Positions 32,901-36,733 of a stretch of 36,733 nucleotides of DNA are shown piece after piece. The notes under the pieces were generated by a model. The model saw nothing but the letters and a program-made list of their open reading frames with translations, searched no databases and was not told where the DNA came from. Origin of the DNA: Chromera velia (taxonomy: Eukaryota; Sar; Chromeraceae). How positions within the stretch are numbered: the stretch's first letter is position 1; every line of letters begins with the position of its first letter. The position numbers and the translations under genes are program-made. The stretch is taken from NCBI GenBank assembly GCA_018398765.1, contig JAHBMJ010000470.1:9922-46654 (forward strand), given 5' to 3'.

Positions 32901-34191
32901 CTCCGCCTCCTTTGATTTCTTTTGAGACGACAACAAAGACAGGGGATCACCCACCCCCAGAATGCGTCTCTGAGGGGGAGTCTGAAGGAGAAGACCCCCA
33001 CAAAGTCTACGAGAAAGAAAGCAAATTCCAACAGGGAGATTACCGAAATCCCAAGAAACAAACCCATGTTACCCCCCACATTGCCCAGAAAAGATGCAAC
33101 AGTAGACGCCGGCCTGTCCTCGAATATTTCGACATCCAAAGTCTCGTAGTAGACTTCAACCACAACGGCTCCCAGGTCAGTTTGTTGGAAAGCCTCAAAT
33201 TCTTCGTCAGTTTCAACCCCTTGATTAGATGCTCTGAGAAGACTGTGCTTGGGGGCAGGCCAGGAAAGACCTGCAGACTGAAGTGAACTTTCAAATATTT
33301 CTTCATAACAGGGAACGGGGCATTTACAGGCCTCCACAAGGTCCGTTGACTCGAAAACATCCAGTGCGCATTTCTCATCTGAAACCGTAGCGCAAAGGGA
33401 GAAATCCCCGTGCAAACCCGGAGTGCGGCAGCCGCACTTCGCATGCGTTTTCTCACCAAGACACCCGAGCTGACAGGTCCTCTGCGAATACCCTGCGAGT
33501 CCTGGGTAGATTTTCCCATCGTCTCTGCACTCCCCCCACGGCTTCTGCAGCCTCTTCTTGATTTGTTTCCGAATTCCTAATCGATGCTCCCTCCCAGCCC
33601 CTAACAACAACCCAGATTCCCACGGTACGCTTGTAACGTTGGAAGGGTGCACTGCAAGGAGCACTCCGAGTGTGCCTGTGGTATTCAAATACTCAAGACT
33701 GTTTACATCGATCTCGAGTGTGAGGCCATAGGAAGCCCCGGGGGCTCTTTGAGTGACTCTAGGTTGAACTTTTAGGGCGTGGAGGGTGAAGCATGCACCG
33801 TTAAAGTCGTCTGCTGTCACAACGACGTTTGCTGCATTACAGAGTGTCGTCAGCCTCTGTCCGCTGGAACATCTGGTGAAAAGGTTTTTCTCGGCCCCCG
33901 CTATCATGTTTGCTTTCGTGAGGGCACTCACGGGAATGTCAACTGCCGAGGCTGCTTGGTAGAAGTACCAGAGTTGGAGAAAAGCTTCGTCCTCCAAAAG
34001 TTTGGATTCGAGAAGAGGGTTCATGTTGCAGATGGTGATTGCAGGGAGCTCCAAGTTTTTTGTGTAGGCAGTTTTTGTCGCTGCAACAATCCATGGAGTC
34101 AAGCAGAAATCAAAGCAGAGAAGAGGACGGAGACACTCAGCAGAGTCTGGTCTTGTCTCGTGCTATCCTTCAGAAGAGGAGGGAGATCAAG

Positions 34192-34231
<40 letters not shown>

Positions 34232-35224
34232 GGGGGGGGGGGGGGAGAGAGAAAGAGAGAGAGAGGTATGAATGAGGACAGCCCATCTGAGGGAGGAAGC
34301 GAGCGAAAGAGAAACACAGCACCTTTCTGACAAACAAGAGCCCACCTGTGAAGAACTCAAATGCGCGAAATTCCTGCACGGAGGTAGACAGGCAGGCAAG
34401 CAGGCATTTGGGGTACGCGGCCGTGAGACACTTTGGGGTGTAAAGAAAAACAAAATAGCATGTGCAAAAAGGAGTCGGAAGAGAACGAAAGAAAGAAGGA
34501 AAGTATCTCGGAGCCGTGCAAAGCACCTCTACACAGATGGAGTGGGAGATTAGCACACGTCTCCACAAATCGGTCTACGCGTGATTGAAGGAAACTCGAC
34601 TGAAACTCCGACAAGTCCTTTCAACTAGGTAGTGCGTGCAACGTAACCTCATAACCTCATCGATACGCACACGTGCACCGCCATGAAGCAGAAACAACCC
34701 TAGCCTAACGCTGTGTGAACACAGGCCCGAAGTATACAGACTTTGAAATGGGTTACTCGCAAGACTCCGAAGCACGTCTGGAATGTACTCCAAGAAATAT
34801 GAAACAGAGTATTATATATATATATAGAGCGTCTCCAGCGTCAGTGTCTCTATGCGTAAATGATGTGCCTCTCAGATGCGCCACTGCGTGTCTGTCAAGT
34901 ACATTTGAAAGTACACGAATCGAATGGAACAGGCAGACGCTGATGCATGTCATGGATTGGTCTGCAAATATATATCGAAGCAAAAACATATATAACCAAT
35001 GCATGTAGTGACCGACCGACCAGATACAGATTGACGATGATGGCCAAGAGCCCTGCCACAGCCCCGAACGAAACAAGACACCATGAGATTCTTCACTTGA
35101 CAGACTCTCTTTGGAAGGCCTTTGAGAAGCCATGGAGACTCCAGGACCCGATATGCTCAGAGGAGAGCTCACACACGGAGACCGGATCGCCGTCATCAAG
35201 CTCTTCTTGTTTCTGCCCCCCCAT
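31754..35224 (-). CDS. DEG/ENaC/ASIC-type (amiloride-sensitive) cation channel subunit with long cytosolic tail
   Basis: Exons 35224-35017 and 34080-31754 join in phase 1, giving 844 codons plus stop, with one in-frame TGA at 35095-35093. The N-terminus has SLHGFSKAF, matching the family HG gating motif. TM1 is SWCLVSFGAVAGLLAIIVNL, then LELPAITICNMNP, matching FPAVTICNxN. The ectodomain has about 15 Cys, including CQLGCLGEKTHAKCGCRTP and CKCPVPCYEE as in the family. TM2 is FLGNVGGNMGLFLGISVISL, holding the GxS selectivity-filter motif (GIS). Family members are trimeric, mainly sodium-selective channels at the plasma membrane. The roughly 400-residue C-terminal tail is rich in Arg, Glu, Ser and Pro and much longer than in most animal members. 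The TGA may make this a pseudogene, a polymorphism or a sequence error; the rest of the frame is intact. Confidence 0.88.
34193..34265. repeat. (GAAA)n(GA)n(G)n simple repeat in intron
   Basis: GAAA units, then GA units, then a run of G lie inside the single intron of the channel gene. Confidence 0.9.
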
Positions 35225-36345
35225 TTCAATCAGCTTTCCCTCTCTGTGTCTCCTGTTTTACCTTGATGTTGGCAGCTTTTTGAAGAGAGATGAGCTCGGG
35301 TTCAATCAAACGCGCCGGACTGTTGATTTGTACAAGACACACGCAGGCATATAGATGAGGCGTTCTTCTGTTGCTTGTTTTTGACAACACGTGCAGAAAT
35401 TTGGATGATCACTTCAAATTTAACGCAGATCTCCGCCATCTCCAACACCAGCCTGGCGCGTCCAACTGACTGCCTGTGCAGCGCTTCTGCTATTCACTTG
35501 TTCGTCCGTGAAAACTTCCAGCAATTATAAAACATGTGCATTGCAAATTTATAGACGGCGATCATAAACAATTAATCCTTTTTTTTTTTTTTTTGCATGC
35601 AATGTACGTATTAATAACTAAAAAAAAAAGAGCGAATACACGCATGCAGCAGTCGCAGGGGATCCGGCTGGGGACACGCACAAGGAAAAAATCCAGCTAA
35701 AACTCCAACACGCAGCTCCAGCACTGTTTGCCAAGACAAGACAGGACAAGACTGTACGTATATGTTACTACTACGAGACGAGACGAGGGGAACGCGCCTA
35801 TACAGGATCGATCCAAAGCTGGCAGCCATACATGATGCATAGGTACATCCTTCTCCCCAGCCGGGATTTTAGCCTGACAACATTTTATTTATCTTAGTTG
35901 ATCATAGTTTAACATCTTCAAAAACTCAATTAAACTTAATTAATGAATCGCTCGATCTCACAGGTACTCCTAACCGGAGTCCCTTCAAAAACTAAAAGTG
36001 ACTAAAAAGGAAAGTTTTTCTCCTTTAGTAGACCCTCACTACCCCTCACAAGAGAGATCGATTGACACTATATTTTTATAAGCCGATTTCTAGCAATAAA
36101 CTGCGAAGATTCGATCCTGAAATATAAAGTCTATCCTCTTCTAGATCCTATCCTACGATTCCTATCCTATTTAAATTCTTAAACCAACTCCTATAGTATG
36201 CATTATATGTATCATATACTAATTTGCATAAATTTGTGCACAGATGTCACGGGATTAAAAATTACGTCATCTGCCGTCTAAAATTGAGAACTAACATACA
36301 AGTTCGTTGTGGAACAACGGAACAACAGAAGTTTCTCATACAGAA

Positions 36346-36377
<32 letters not shown>

Positions 36378-36400
36378 AAAAAGAAAGAAAGAAAGAAAAA

Positions 36401-36440
<40 letters not shown>

Positions 36441-36733
36441 CAAAAAAAACAGAACAAACAATCGAACAACGTGGGCAGGGGGCCCGAAAGGTGGGAGGCA
36501 AGCGCCCCTTGCCTCTCCCTCTCCCGACAGACTTTCACGTGATCACTGGGTTCACACGTTGATCCACTCAAGACAAAAGGAAGAGAAAAAGAAGCGAAAA
36601 ACGAGAGAAAAAAAGCGTACTGCGCTTCAGACAAATACATACAACATACGGGGAACCGGCACCGTCGTGTTCTTTAGACAGAGGATGGGGGGGTGGGGGA
36701 GCGCCCCGACGGAGGGGGGGGGGGGGTTCTGGT
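35225..36733. other. Intergenic region right of the channel gene
   Basis: The first 120 bases may hold the channel promoter. From about 35390 to 36330 the sequence is AT-rich. A GAAA microsatellite occupies 36342-36440 and G-rich runs lie at 36680-36730. I see no supported gene, RNA or terminal repeat. Confidence 0.5.
36342..36440. repeat. (GAAA)n microsatellite
   Basis: About 100 bases of GAAA units with a few interrupting AAAA blocks. It creates open frames of Lys/Glu on one strand and Ser/Phe on the other that are not genes. Confidence 0.95.

Noticed and set aside
36224-36640. Lys/Glu-rich and Ser/Phe-rich open frames at the right end
   Set aside because: They are translations of the GAAA microsatellite with no support outside it.

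Overview
This is eukaryotic nuclear DNA. Genes are cut into many exons by GT-AG introns of mostly 100 to 900 bases. Simple repeats are abundant, coding blocks have mixed base content, and AT-rich blocks separate most genes. The mix of families is large extracellular LRR/cysteine-rich/multi-pass proteins, a long sushi-module protein, a DEG/ENaC-type channel and a bacterial-type Der GTPase. This fits a photosynthetic alveolate such as a chromerid (Chromera-like), but that is an inference from gene style, not a proof. All exon models below were built by eye from splice signals and reading-frame continuity.

Layout. (1) 61-1818, plus strand: the 3' end of a Der/EngA GTPase gene, running in from the left edge. 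(2) 1819-2882: intergenic, strongly AT-rich. (3) 2883-10786, minus strand: an eight-exon gene for a protein of about 2,100 residues with a signal peptide, about 25 leucine-rich repeats, an ephrin-receptor-like (GCC2/GCC3) cysteine-rich region, then a multi-pass membrane region of the TRP-like type and a cytosolic tail. (4) 10787-11319: a divergent intergenic region with a GC-rich palindrome/hairpin cluster. (5) 11320-11589, plus strand: a possible small secreted Arg/Cys protein. (6) 11590-13259: intergenic, AT-rich in its right half. (7) 13260-30316, minus strand: one very large gene with about 33 exons and a phase-consistent model of about 2,370 residues. It has a putative signal peptide, a LamG-like jellyroll, a CGNG-type cysteine motif, about 21 sushi/CCP-like modules and an unrecognised Trp/Cys-containing C-terminal domain. 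(8) 30317-31753: intergenic with an AT-rich block. (9) 31754-35224, minus strand: a two-exon gene for a DEG/ENaC/ASIC-type channel with an in-frame TGA just before the first membrane segment and a long charged cytosolic tail. (10) 35225-36733: intergenic, AT-rich, ending in a GAAA microsatellite and G-rich runs.

How the genes relate. Three of the five genes encode cell-surface or secreted proteins: the LRR/GCC membrane protein, the sushi protein and the ENaC-like channel. A fourth small product may also be secreted. They could act in surface sensing or adhesion, but nothing in the sequence shows that they act together. The strongest points for follow-up are the DEG/ENaC-type channel in a probable alga, its in-frame TGA, the overwhelming use of GTCAG at splice donors in the sushi gene, the phase 1-1 sushi exons, and a duplicated exon boundary whose coding differences are all synonymous.
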